A stretch of DNA of 21,035 bases from an uncultured Bacilli bacterium. Its GTDB lineage: Bacteria > Bacillota_I > Bacilli_A > RF39 > UBA660. The position numbers were made by a program, and so were the translations under genes. Shown in pieces: positions 7,128 through 15,597 of the stretch (positions are counted from its first letter, which is position 1; every line of letters starts with the position of its first letter). The DNA lies in NCBI GenBank assembly GCA_947600015.1, contig CANQFX010000015.1:1-21035 (forward strand). The letters are read 5' to 3'. The notes under the pieces were generated by a model, which had not been told where the DNA came from, searched no databases, and saw only the letters and a program-made list of their open reading frames with translations.

Positions 7128-8336
7128 TTATCCTTTCTTTTTCTTAAAGACTTTCGTTATTTTTTCTGTAATATCTGTGCTTGGCTTACATTTTTTTTGA
7201 ATATATTTTGTGATATCTTGGTAGATATTTTCTGTTGATAGGGGAGAGTTTGCCAAAAAAGTGACATATTTAAATGAATCATAGGGGTTATAAATCACTC
7301 CGTCTAGTTTTCCATCATCTATTAAAGTGCAGTAGTTTAGATTTGTTCCATAGATTCTTTTCTCCTGAACGGTATGAGGATCAATGATAGCACCTGTTCC
7401 TTCTAGATTTGCTCCCCATATATTAACACCATAAAAATTAGCATGCGATAAATCTAATCCCTTTAAATTTGTGTCAATGAGTGATTTGTCTTCTATTAGT
7501 TGAGGATCAATTTGGGCATTCGTATCTTCTAGATTGGCATAGCGAATATCTACATCAGTAAAATCCGCAGGTTCTCTTTTGATAGAATCAGGGGAAGATT
7601 GATTGATAAAAGTACATCCTTTTACGTTCGTGTGATAAAGAGATTTTCTTCTTATTAATTGTGGATCAATTTGCGCGTTCGTATTTTCTAAGTTTGCTTC
7701 ATCAATCACAACGTCAGTAAAATCTTTTCCGGCCATATTGCAACCATATAAATTTGTACCTTGCAAATTTTTGGCATATACCAGTTGGGGATCAATTTGT
7801 GCACCTGTATTTTTTAGATTAGCAAAGTGAATATCAACATCGGTGAAATCCTTTCCGGCCATATTGCAACCATATAAATTTGTACCTTGCAAATTTTTGG
7901 CATATACCAGTTGGGGATCAATTTGGGCATTCGTATTTTTTAGGTTTGCTGATTCAATCATAACGTCGGTAAAATCTTTTCCCGTCATATTACAATTTTG
8001 TAAGTTGGTTTTATATAGTGTTTGGTCTTTCACTGTTTGGGGATCAATATTGGCATTAGAGTCTTTGAAATTCTTACATGCAACACGAATATTATCAAAA
8101 GAGACTTCACTCAAATCTAAATATTTTAGAATTTCTTCTTTTTCCGTTATTAATTCTAATAGTGTAGGCAGTAAACATTGTAGTAGATCTTTTTCTATTT
8201 TAATTCTTCCTTTTTTCCAAATTTTTTTACTATATTTTACTAGTTCTCTTTTTAATAATTTGGCGATTTCTTTTTTTGCTTCTAAATCTTTTTGTAGTTT
8301 AGAAAGTATATTTGGATTAATATCAAGTGAAATCAT
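7128..8336 (-). CDS. Pentapeptide-repeat-like protein E'
   Basis: This 402-residue protein has the standard N-cap (ISLDINPNILSKLQ..., KYSKKIWKKGRIKIEKDLLQ, ILKYLDLSEVSF) and then six motif units, starting at SNANIDPQ and ending at GAIIDPHTV. Two successive 42-residue units (QGTNLYGCNMAGKDFTDV) are almost identical; 74 bp at 7726-7799 recurs exactly at 7852-7925, so this duplication looks recent. The start codon overlaps the upstream stop (ATGA, 8336-8333), and AAAGGAG lies inside that upstream gene. Its C-terminal tail is longer than usual (TKVFKKKKG), leaving only 5 nt to the next start. The rare TVKDQTLYKTNLQNCNM stretch is shared only with the gene at 9194-10291, its closest sibling. No signal peptide or transmembrane helix; probably cytoplasmic. 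Function unknown. Confidence 0.92.
   Translation of the reverse strand: MISLDINPNILSKLQKDLEAKKEIAKLLKRELVKYSKKIWKKGRIKIEKDLLQCLLPTLLELITEKEEILKYLDLSEVSFDNIRVACKNFKDSNANIDPQTVKDQTLYKTNLQNCNMTGKDFTDVMIESANLKNTNAQIDPQLVYAKNLQGTNLYGCNMAGKDFTDVDIHFANLKNTGAQIDPQLVYAKNLQGTNLYGCNMAGKDFTDVVIDEANLENTNAQIDPQLIRRKSLYHTNVKGCTFINQSSPDSIKREPADFTDVDIRYANLEDTNAQIDPQLIEDKSLIDTNLKGLDLSHANFYGVNIWGANLEGTGAIIDPHTVQEKRIYGTNLNYCTLIDDGKLDGVIYNPYDSFKYVTFLANSPLSTENIYQDITKYIQKKCKPSTDITEKITKVFKKKKG
7726..7925 (-). repeat. Recent tandem duplication of one 126-bp repeat unit
   Basis: Positions 7726-7799 and 7852-7925 are identical over 74 bp, offset by exactly 126 bp (42 codons). The flanks diverge slightly. The 44 bp ending at 7799 also occur at 6515-6558 in the next gene. 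The spacing matches one protein repeat unit, consistent with unequal recombination or slippage in frame. Confidence 0.9.
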
Positions 8337-9163
8337 AAATCTTCTCCTTTCTGTTTCGGGTATCTTTTATTTTTCTTGAACACTTTATTTCGTTTTGGAC
8401 TACATGTTGTTTGAATATATTCTGTAATGTCTTGATAGATATTGTGTGGTTCCAATGCAGCAAATTTTACATGTTTGAGTGAGGTGTCTTTATCATAATT
8501 GATTCCTATCAGTTTTCCGTCATCTATTAAAGTACAGTAATCTAGTTTTGTTCCACAGATGTTCTTATCACGAACAGTATGGGGATTTATAATGGCACCA
8601 GTTTTTTCTAGATTTGCATAACTAATATCAACACCAGTGAAATCCGCTGGTTCTCTTTTTATAGAGTCGGGGGAAGATTGGTTAATAAAAGTACAACCTT
8701 TTACATTTGTACAAAATAGAGATTTATCTTTTATTAATTGTGGATCAATTTGTGCACCCGTATCTTCTAAGTTTGCAAACAGAATATTAACACCATTAAA
8801 GTTGGTATGAGATAAATCTAATCCTTTTAAATATGTATTACATAGAGATTTGTCCTTGATTGTTTGAGGATCAATATTGGCATTGGAGTTTTTAAAAATT
8901 TTATCTCTGATGTTAATACCAGTAAAAGAGGCTTCACTTAGATCTAAATATTTTAGAAATTTTTCCTCTTCTGTTATTATTTCTAATAATGTAGGCAGTA
9001 AACATTGCAGTAGATCTTTTTGTATTTTAATTCTATCTTTTTTCCATCTTTGTTTACTATATTTTGTTAATTCTTCTTTTAATAATGTAGCAATTTCTTT
9101 GGTTGCATCGGAATCTTGTTGTAATTGAGAAAGTATGTTCGGATTAATATTAAGTGAAATCAT
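8333..9163 (-). CDS. Pentapeptide-repeat-like protein D' (short form)
   Basis: A 276-residue paralog with the minimal repeat body of three motif units: SNANIDPQ, GAQIDPQ and GAIINPH. The N-cap (ISLNINPNILSQLQQD, KYSKQRWKKDRIKIQKDLLQ) is nearly the same as that of the gene at 10322-11119; 79 bp near the C-terminus (8408-8486) are identical to 10364-10442. The tail is unusual. Where the sibling stops after NKVFKKK, this frame runs on as NKRYPKQKGEDL through what is normally the intergenic spacer, including the Shine-Dalgarno of the next gene. It stops in an ATGA overlap with that gene's start (8336-8333). AAAGGAG precedes its own start codon. Translational coupling to the downstream gene is likely. 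Function unknown. Confidence 0.92.
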   Translation of the reverse strand: MISLNINPNILSQLQQDSDATKEIATLLKEELTKYSKQRWKKDRIKIQKDLLQCLLPTLLEIITEEEKFLKYLDLSEASFTGINIRDKIFKNSNANIDPQTIKDKSLCNTYLKGLDLSHTNFNGVNILFANLEDTGAQIDPQLIKDKSLFCTNVKGCTFINQSSPDSIKREPADFTGVDISYANLEKTGAIINPHTVRDKNICGTKLDYCTLIDDGKLIGINYDKDTSLKHVKFAALEPHNIYQDITEYIQTTCSPKRNKVFKKNKRYPKQKGEDL

Positions 9164-9193
9164 ACATTTTCTCCTTTCTGTTTTTGGAACCTT

Positions 9194-10291
9194 TTATCTT
9201 TTAAAAACTTTATTTAATGTTTTCTTTAATGTAGTAATTGGACTACAGGTTGTTTGAATATATTCTGCAATGTCTTGATAGATATTGTGTGGTTCCACTG
9301 TAGAAAATTTTACATGTTTTAATGAAGTATCTTTATCATAATTGATTTCTTTTAGTTTTCCATCATCTATTAAAGTACAATAATTCAGATTTGTTCCATA
9401 GATTATTTTAGCATCAACTGTATGAGGATTAATGATGGCTCCTGTTGCTTCTAGATTTGCTCCCCATATATCAACACCATAAAAATTGGCATGCGATAAA
9501 TCTAATCCCTTTAAATTTGTGTGATAAAGAGATTTTTTATATATCAGTTGTGGATCAATTTGAGCGTTTGTATTTTCTAGATTTGCATACTCAATATTAA
9601 TACCAGTAAAATCGGCAGGTTCTCTTTTGATAGAATCAAGAGAAGATAAATTGATAAAAGTACACCCTTTTGCATTTGTGTAATGAAGAGTTTTATTTTT
9701 TATTAATTGTGGATCAATTTGGGCATTCGTATTTTCTAGATTAGCAAAGCGAATATCAACACCAGTGAAATCCGCAGGTTCTCTTTTCATAGGGTCGGAA
9801 GAAGATCGGTTAATAAAAGTACAACCTTTTACATTTGTATTATAAAGAGATTTATTTTTTATTAATTGTGGATCAATTTGGGCATTTGTATTTTCTAGGT
9901 TTGCTTCTTCGATTAAAACGTCCCAAAAATCTTCTCCTGCCATATTACAATTTTGTAAGTTGGTTTTATATAGTGTTTGGTCTTTCACTGTTTGTGGATC
10001 AATATTTGCATTCGAGTCTTTAAAATTCGTATATGTGACATCGATACCAGCAAAAGAGACTTCACTCAAATCTAAGTATTTTAAAATTTCTTCTTCTATT
10101 GTTATGATTTCTAATAGTTTAGGCAGTAAACATTGTAGTAAATCTTTTTGTATTTTAATTCTTCTGTTGTTCCATCTTTTTTTACTATATTTTACTAGTT
10201 CTCTTTTTAATAATGTAGCAATTTCTTTTTTTGCCTCTGAATCATTTTGTAATTTAGAAAGTATAATTGAATTAATATCAATCGAAATCAT
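9194..10291 (-). CDS. Pentapeptide-repeat-like protein E
   Basis: A 365-residue paralog. The N-cap is ISIDINSIILSKLQNDSEAK, then KYSKKRWNNRRIKIQKDLLQ and LKYLDLSEVSF up to residue 80; the first NIDPQ falls at residues 96-100. Five motif units follow. The first leads into the NLQNCNMAGEDFWDV variant, two are long units with the CTFIN...REPADF insert, and the last but one ends in LDLSHANFYGVDIWG before the GAIINPHTV cap. The tail ends LNKVFKR. GAAGGAG lies upstream of the start and the gap to the next gene is 30 nt. The FYGV[DN]IWG and TVKDQTLYKTNLQNCNM segments pair it with the gene at 7128-8336. No membrane or export signal; probably cytoplasmic. Function unknown. Confidence 0.92.
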   Translation of the reverse strand: MISIDINSIILSKLQNDSEAKKEIATLLKRELVKYSKKRWNNRRIKIQKDLLQCLLPKLLEIITIEEEILKYLDLSEVSFAGIDVTYTNFKDSNANIDPQTVKDQTLYKTNLQNCNMAGEDFWDVLIEEANLENTNAQIDPQLIKNKSLYNTNVKGCTFINRSSSDPMKREPADFTGVDIRFANLENTNAQIDPQLIKNKTLHYTNAKGCTFINLSSLDSIKREPADFTGINIEYANLENTNAQIDPQLIYKKSLYHTNLKGLDLSHANFYGVDIWGANLEATGAIINPHTVDAKIIYGTNLNYCTLIDDGKLKEINYDKDTSLKHVKFSTVEPHNIYQDIAEYIQTTCSPITTLKKTLNKVFKR

Positions 10292-10321
10292 AAAGTTTCT
10301 CCTTCCTGTTTTATGAATCTT

Positions 10322-11119
10322 TTATTTTTTCTTGAACACTTTATTTCGTTTTGAACTACATGCTGTTTGAATATATTCTGTAATGTCTTGATAGATATTG
10401 TGTGGTTCCAATGCAGCAAATTTTACATGTTTGAGTGAGGTGCTTTTATCATAATCGATTCCTCTGAGTTTTCCGTCATCTATTAAAGTACAGTAGTCTA
10501 GTTTTGTTCCACAGATTTGCTTATAACGAACGGTATGGGGATTGATGATGGCACCAGTTTTCTCTAGATTTGCTCCCGAGATATTTACATCAGTAAAATC
10601 CGCTGGTTCTCTTTTTATAGAGTCAGGAGAAGATAGATTGATAAAAGTACATCCTTTTACGTTTGTGTCCCAAAGGGATTTTCCATCTATTAATTGTGGA
10701 TCAATTTGGGCACCTGTATTTTCTAGATTTGCAAACAGAATATTAACACCATTAAAGTTGGCATGCGATAAATCTAACCCTTTTAAATTTGTATTACATA
10801 GGTTTTTGTTCTTGACCGTTTGGGGGTCAATATTAGCATTGGAGTCTTTAAAATTTTTACCTACCACATCCATACCAGCAAAAGAGGCTTCACTTAGATC
10901 TAAATATTTTAGAATTTTTTCCTCTTCTGTTATTATTTCTAATAATGTAGGTAGCAAACATTGTAGTAGATCTTTTTGTATTTTAATTCTTTCTTTTTTC
11001 CATATTTTTTTACTATATTTTGTTAATTCTTCTTTTAATAATGTTGCAATTTTTTTCGTTGCATCGGGATCCTGTTGTAATTGAGAAAGTATATTTGGAT
11101 TAATATTAAGCGAAATCAT
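10322..11119 (-). CDS. Pentapeptide-repeat-like protein D (short form)
   Basis: At 265 residues this is the smallest protein of the array, with three motif units (SNANIDPQ, GAQIDPQ, GAIINPH). It has the standard N-cap (ISLNINPNILSQLQQDPDAT, KYSKKIWKKERIKIQKDLLQ) and a tail ending CSSKRNKVFKKK. Cap, unit order and tail match the gene at 8333-9163 unit for unit, with 79 bp identical near the 3' end. Sequence is less conserved in the middle units. AAAGGAG precedes the start and 30 nt separate the stop from the next gene. It shows the least body a module needs: one opening unit, one or two internal units and one closing unit. Function unknown. Confidence 0.92.
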   Translation of the reverse strand: MISLNINPNILSQLQQDPDATKKIATLLKEELTKYSKKIWKKERIKIQKDLLQCLLPTLLEIITEEEKILKYLDLSEASFAGMDVVGKNFKDSNANIDPQTVKNKNLCNTNLKGLDLSHANFNGVNILFANLENTGAQIDPQLIDGKSLWDTNVKGCTFINLSSPDSIKREPADFTDVNISGANLEKTGAIINPHTVRYKQICGTKLDYCTLIDDGKLRGIDYDKSTSLKHVKFAALEPHNIYQDITEYIQTACSSKRNKVFKKK

Positions 11120-11138
11120 AAATTTCTCCTTTCTATTT

Positions 11139-13166
11139 TTATCTTTTAAAAACTTTATTTAATGTTTTCTGTAATGTAGTAATTGGGGTGCTTGCTGTTT
11201 GAATATATTCTGTAATATCTTGAAAGATATTTTCTGTTTGTGGATTCAATATAGAAAAATTTACATGTTTTAATGAAGTGCTTTTATCATAATGTATCCC
11301 TTCTAGATTTCCATTGTCTATTAAAGTACAATAATTTAGATTTGTTCCAGATATTTCCTTATCATCAACTGTATGGGGATTGATGATGGACCCAGTTTCT
11401 GCTAGATTTGCTGCTTCTATATCAACACCGTTAAAATTGGCATGCGATAAATCTAATCCTTTTAAATTTGTGTGATAAAGAGATTTTCCTTTTATTAATT
11501 GTGGATTAATTTGGGCATTCGTATTTTCTAGGTTTGCACTTTCAATATTTACATTTGTAAAATCCGCAGATTCTCTTTTTATAGAATTAAAAGAAGCCTT
11601 CTTATTAATAAAAGTACACCCTTTTACATTTGTGTGCCAAAGTGATTGTTCTTTTATTAATTGTGGATCAATTTGGGTATTCGTATTTTCTAGATTTGCA
11701 TACTGAATATCAACGCCAGTAAAATCGGCAGGTTCTGTTTTCATAGAATCAGGAGAAGCTTGGTTAATAAAAGTACATCCTTTTACGTTTGCGCTATGAA
11801 GAGATTTATTTATAATTAATTGCGGATCAATTTGGGCATTCGTATTTTCTAAGTTTGCATACTGAATATTAACACCATTAAAATTAGCATGTGATAAATC
11901 TACTCCCATTAAATTTGTATAAAATAGTGATTTGTCTTTGACCGTTTGAGGATCAATATTGGCATTAGAGTCTTTAAAATTATTATTTCTAACATCCATA
12001 CCAGCAAAAGAGGCTTCACTTAAATCTAAGTATTTTAGAATCTCTTCGTTGTTGTTTGCTGTTATTACTAATAATGTTGGTAGTAAACATTGTAGTAGAT
12101 TCTTTTCTATTTTAATCCTTTCTTTTGTTAATCTTTTTTTACTATATTTTATTAGGTTTCTTTTTAATAATTTGGTAATTTTTTTGATTGCATCGGAGTC
12201 ATTTTGTAATATAGAAAGTATATTTGGACTAAAAACTTTATTTGGATTTTTCTGCAATGTAGTATTTGGATTACATGCTGTTTGAATATGTTCTGTGATG
12301 TCTTGATAGATATTTTTTGTTCGTGGGTCAAACGTAGAAAATTTTACATGTTTTAATGATGTGTAGTCGTTATATGTTATTTCCTCCAATTTTCCATTGT
12401 CTATTAAAGTACAGTAATTTAGATTTGCTCCGCAGATGTTTCTATAATCAACGGTATGAGGATTGATGATGGCACCTGTTCTTTCTAGGTTTGCTCCACA
12501 TATAGCAACTCCCTTAAAATTGGCATGAGATAAATCTAATCCCTTTAAATTTGCATGTTCAAGAGATTTATTTTCTATTAATTGTGGATCAATTTGTGCA
12601 TTCGTATTTTCTAGATTTGCATACTGAATATCAACACCGGTAAAATCGGCAGGTTTGCTTTTCATAGAATCGGTGGAGGATTGATTAATAAAAGTACACC
12701 CTTTTACATTTGTGCGATAAAGAGATTTTTCTTTTATTAATTGTGGATTAATTTGTGCATTTGTATTTTCTAGGTTTGCTCCCTGTATATTAACACCAGT
12801 AAAATCTTTTCCTACCATATTACAATTTTGTAGGTTGGCTTTGTATAGTTTTTTTCCTTTGACCATTTGGGGATCAATATTGGCATTAGAATCTTTGAAA
12901 TTCGTATAGCTAACATCCATATCATCAAAAGAGACCTCACTTAGATCTAAATATTTTAAAATTTCTTCCTCTTTTGTTATGATTTCTAACAATGTAGGTA
13001 ATAAACATTGTAGTAGATCTTTTTGTATTTTAATTCTTTCTTTTTTCCATATTTTTTTACTATATCTGATTAGTTGTCCTTTTAATAATGTGGCAATTTC
13101 TTTTTTAGCATCATAATTTTGTTGTAATTGAGAAAGTATATTTGGATTAATATTAAGTGAAACCAT
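11139..13166 (-). CDS. Two-module pentapeptide-repeat-like fusion protein B'
   Basis: This 675-residue ORF contains two complete paralog modules in frame. Module 1 (about residues 1-311) has the usual cap and four motif units. At the junction (near 12233) the normal tail NKVF runs directly into SPNILSILQNDSDA, the start of a second N-cap, and module 2 (about 312-675) has five units ending GSIINPHTV and the LNKVFKR tail. The stop, spacer, Shine-Dalgarno and start that normally lie between modules are missing. An atypical N[T]QIDPQ occurs in module 2. AAGGGAG precedes the start; 19 nt lie before the next gene. Together with the three-module gene upstream it suggests that modules can work when tethered. 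Function unknown. Confidence 0.92.
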   Translation of the reverse strand: MVSLNINPNILSQLQQNYDAKKEIATLLKGQLIRYSKKIWKKERIKIQKDLLQCLLPTLLEIITKEEEILKYLDLSEVSFDDMDVSYTNFKDSNANIDPQMVKGKKLYKANLQNCNMVGKDFTGVNIQGANLENTNAQINPQLIKEKSLYRTNVKGCTFINQSSTDSMKSKPADFTGVDIQYANLENTNAQIDPQLIENKSLEHANLKGLDLSHANFKGVAICGANLERTGAIINPHTVDYRNICGANLNYCTLIDNGKLEEITYNDYTSLKHVKFSTFDPRTKNIYQDITEHIQTACNPNTTLQKNPNKVFSPNILSILQNDSDAIKKITKLLKRNLIKYSKKRLTKERIKIEKNLLQCLLPTLLVITANNNEEILKYLDLSEASFAGMDVRNNNFKDSNANIDPQTVKDKSLFYTNLMGVDLSHANFNGVNIQYANLENTNAQIDPQLIINKSLHSANVKGCTFINQASPDSMKTEPADFTGVDIQYANLENTNTQIDPQLIKEQSLWHTNVKGCTFINKKASFNSIKRESADFTNVNIESANLENTNAQINPQLIKGKSLYHTNLKGLDLSHANFNGVDIEAANLAETGSIINPHTVDDKEISGTNLNYCTLIDNGNLEGIHYDKSTSLKHVNFSILNPQTENIFQDITEYIQTASTPITTLQKTLNKVFKR

Positions 13167-13180
13167 AAGTTTTCTCCCTT

Positions 13181-14266
13181 CTATTTTAGTTCATCTTTTC
13201 TTTTTTTCTTGAAAACTTTATTTAGTTTTTTCTGTAGTGTAGTCATTGGATTATTTGCTTTTTGTGACTTCAATGTAGCAAATTTTACATAATTCAATGA
13301 AGTACTTTGACTATAATATATTTCTTCTAGATTCCCATCGTCTATTAAAGTACAGTAATTTAGATTTGTTTCATATAATGCTCTATCATGAACGGTATGA
13401 GGATTGATGATAGCACTGGTTCCTTCTAGATTTGCTCCCCATATATCAACATCAGTAAAATTAGCATGGGATAAATCTACTCCCTTTAAATTTGTCTTGT
13501 GAAGTGATTTATCTTTTATTAATTGTGGATTGATTTGGGCATCCGTATCTTCTAGATTTGCAAGCTGAATATCAACATCAGTAAAATCAGCAGGTACTCT
13601 TTTGATAGAATCAAGAGAAGATAAATTGACAAAAGTACAACCTTTTACATTTGTACCAGTAAGAGATTTATCTTTTATTAATTGTGGATCAATTTGGGCA
13701 CCCGTATCTTCTAGATTTGCAAACTGAATATCTACATCAGTAAAATCAACAGGTATTCTTTTGATAGAATCAAGATAAGATAGATTGACAAAAGTACACC
13801 CTTTTACATTTGTGTCGTAAAGAGATTTATTTTTTATTAATTGCGGATCAATTTGAGCACCTGTATTTTCTAGATTTGCAAACTTAATATCAACACCAGT
13901 AAAATTAGCATGCGATAAATCTACACCCTTTAAATTTGTAAAAAATAATGTTTTACCTTGTACCGTTTGGGGATCAATATTGGCATTGGAGTCTTTAAAA
14001 TTCTTCCATTCAATGTTGATACCATCAAAAGAAACTTCACTTAGATCCAAATATTTTAGAATTTCTTCTTTTATTGTTATGCTTTCTAACAGTGTAGGCA
14101 GTAAATATTGTAATAAACTCTTTTGTATTTTCATTCTTTCATTTTTCGAATTTTGTTCACTATATTTTATTAATTCTATTTTTAAGGATTTGACAATTTC
14201 TTTGGTTGCATTTGAATCCTGTTGTAATTGAGAAAGTATATTTGGATTAATATCAATTGGAATCAT
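13181..14266 (-). CDS. Pentapeptide-repeat-like protein A'
   Basis: A 361-residue paralog with five motif units, two of them long units with the variant insert SLDSIKR.P.DF. Its N-cap carries marks shared only with the first gene of the array: KYSEQNSKNERMKIQKSLLQ and Tyr in place of Cys in LLQYLLP. The opening segments (GKTLFFTNLKGVDLSHANFT versus GKTLFHTNLKGVDLSHANFT) also match, and 73 bp (13868-13940) are identical to 18805-18877. The C-terminus lacks the usual IYQDITEYIQT helix: the frame goes from FATLKSQKANNPMTTLQKKL straight to NKVFKKKRKDELK. That tail extends into the normal spacer and leaves only 14 nt to the next gene. AAAGGAG precedes the start. Function unknown. Confidence 0.92.
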   Translation of the reverse strand: MIPIDINPNILSQLQQDSNATKEIVKSLKIELIKYSEQNSKNERMKIQKSLLQYLLPTLLESITIKEEILKYLDLSEVSFDGINIEWKNFKDSNANIDPQTVQGKTLFFTNLKGVDLSHANFTGVDIKFANLENTGAQIDPQLIKNKSLYDTNVKGCTFVNLSYLDSIKRIPVDFTDVDIQFANLEDTGAQIDPQLIKDKSLTGTNVKGCTFVNLSSLDSIKRVPADFTDVDIQLANLEDTDAQINPQLIKDKSLHKTNLKGVDLSHANFTDVDIWGANLEGTSAIINPHTVHDRALYETNLNYCTLIDDGNLEEIYYSQSTSLNYVKFATLKSQKANNPMTTLQKKLNKVFKKKRKDELK

Positions 14267-14298
14267 AAATTTTCTCCTTTCTATTTTAATTTTCCCTT

Positions 14299-15567
14299 TT
14301 ATCTTTTAAAAACTTTATTTAATGTTTTCTGTATTGTAGTAATGGGGTTATATATGGGAAGAATATATTCTGTAATATCTTGATCAATATCATGTCGGTA
14401 AAAATATGGAACAAATGTGGAAAATTTGGCATATTTTAATGAAGTATGTTGATTATATCTTATTCCTTTTAGTTTTCCATTGTCTATTAAAGTACAGTAA
14501 TTTAGATTTGCTCCAGAGATTATCTTACCATAAACTGTATGGGGATTGATGATGGCCCCTGTTCCTTCTAGATTCGTTCCCTGTATAGCAACATCAGTAA
14601 AGTCGGCATGTGATAAATCTAATCCCTTTAAATTTGCGTCAAAAAGCGCTTTACGCGTTATTAATTGTGGATCAATTTGGGCACCCGTATCTTCTAGATT
14701 TGCATTCATAAGTATTACATCAGTAAAATCGGCAGGTTCTGTTTTCATAGAATCTAGAGAAGATTGGTTAATAAACGTACAACCTTTTACATTTGTACAA
14801 TAAAGGTCTTTTCTTTTTATTCGTTGTGGATCAATTTGGGCGCCTGTATTTTCTAGATTTGCCCGCTCAATATCAACACCTGTAAAATCGGCAGGTTCTC
14901 GTTTTACAGTATCAGAAGAAGATAGATTGATAAGAGTACACCCTTTTACATTTGCGCCATGAAGCGATTTATCTTTTATTAATTGCGGATCAATTAGGGC
15001 ATTGGTATTTTCTAGGTTTGCATTTTCAATATTTACATTTGTAAAATCGGCAGGTTGTCTTTTCAGAGAATCTAGAGAAGATAGATTGATAAGAGTACAC
15101 CCTTTTACATTTGTGTTATAAAGACATTTATCATATATTAGTTGCGGATCAATTTGGGCACCTGTATTTTCTAGGTTTGCTCCTATAAGATTAACGTTGT
15201 AAAAATCGGCATGTGATAAATCGATTCCTTTTAAATTTGTATAAAATAGTGTTTTGTCTTTAATCGTTTGAGGATCAATATTGGCATTCGAGTCTTTAAA
15301 ATTTTTGCCTTTCACATCCATACCAGCAAAAGAGACTTCACTTAAATCTAAATATTTTAGAATTTCTTCGTCTTTTGTTATGATTTCTAACAATGCTGGT
15401 AGTAAACATTGCAGTAGTTCCTTTTGAATTTTGATTCTTTCTTGTTTCAAACTTTTTTTACTATATCTTATTAGTTTTCTTTTTAATATTTTGGCCATTT
15501 TTTTGGTTGTATCGGAATTTTGTTGTAATTGAGAAAGTACATTTGGATTAATATCAATCGAAATCAT
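14299..15567 (-). CDS. Pentapeptide-repeat-like protein C
   Basis: A 422-residue paralog with six motif units, the longest single-module body among the standard members. The N-cap reads ISIDINPNVLSQLQQNSDTT, RYSKKSLKQERIKIQKELLQ, LKYLDLSEVSF. Internal units are mostly the long REPADF/RQPADF/TEPADF type, followed by a LDLSHADFTDV unit and the GAIINPHTV cap. The tail carries a variant linker (PYFYRHDIDQDITEYILP) before LNKVFKR. AAAGGAG lies before the start; 32 nt separate it from the next gene. It has no obvious close sibling in the window, so it may sit at the edge of an ancestral duplicated block. No membrane or signal sequence. Function unknown. Confidence 0.92.
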   Translation of the reverse strand: MISIDINPNVLSQLQQNSDTTKKMAKILKRKLIRYSKKSLKQERIKIQKELLQCLLPALLEIITKDEEILKYLDLSEVSFAGMDVKGKNFKDSNANIDPQTIKDKTLFYTNLKGIDLSHADFYNVNLIGANLENTGAQIDPQLIYDKCLYNTNVKGCTLINLSSLDSLKRQPADFTNVNIENANLENTNALIDPQLIKDKSLHGANVKGCTLINLSSSDTVKREPADFTGVDIERANLENTGAQIDPQRIKRKDLYCTNVKGCTFINQSSLDSMKTEPADFTDVILMNANLEDTGAQIDPQLITRKALFDANLKGLDLSHADFTDVAIQGTNLEGTGAIINPHTVYGKIISGANLNYCTLIDNGKLKGIRYNQHTSLKYAKFSTFVPYFYRHDIDQDITEYILPIYNPITTIQKTLNKVFKR

Positions 15568-15597
15568 ACATTTTCTCCTTTCTGTTTCTTTCCTCTT

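Noticed and set aside
7843..8379. Long plus-strand ORFs opposite the array N-caps (also near 8877, 9960, 10542, 11959, 13980, 16298, 16868, 17867 and 18917)
   Set aside because: They recur at the same place opposite every N-cap and encode the same hydrophobic Phe/Ser/Leu-rich translation. None has a Shine-Dalgarno. They are antisense shadows of the conserved cap codons.
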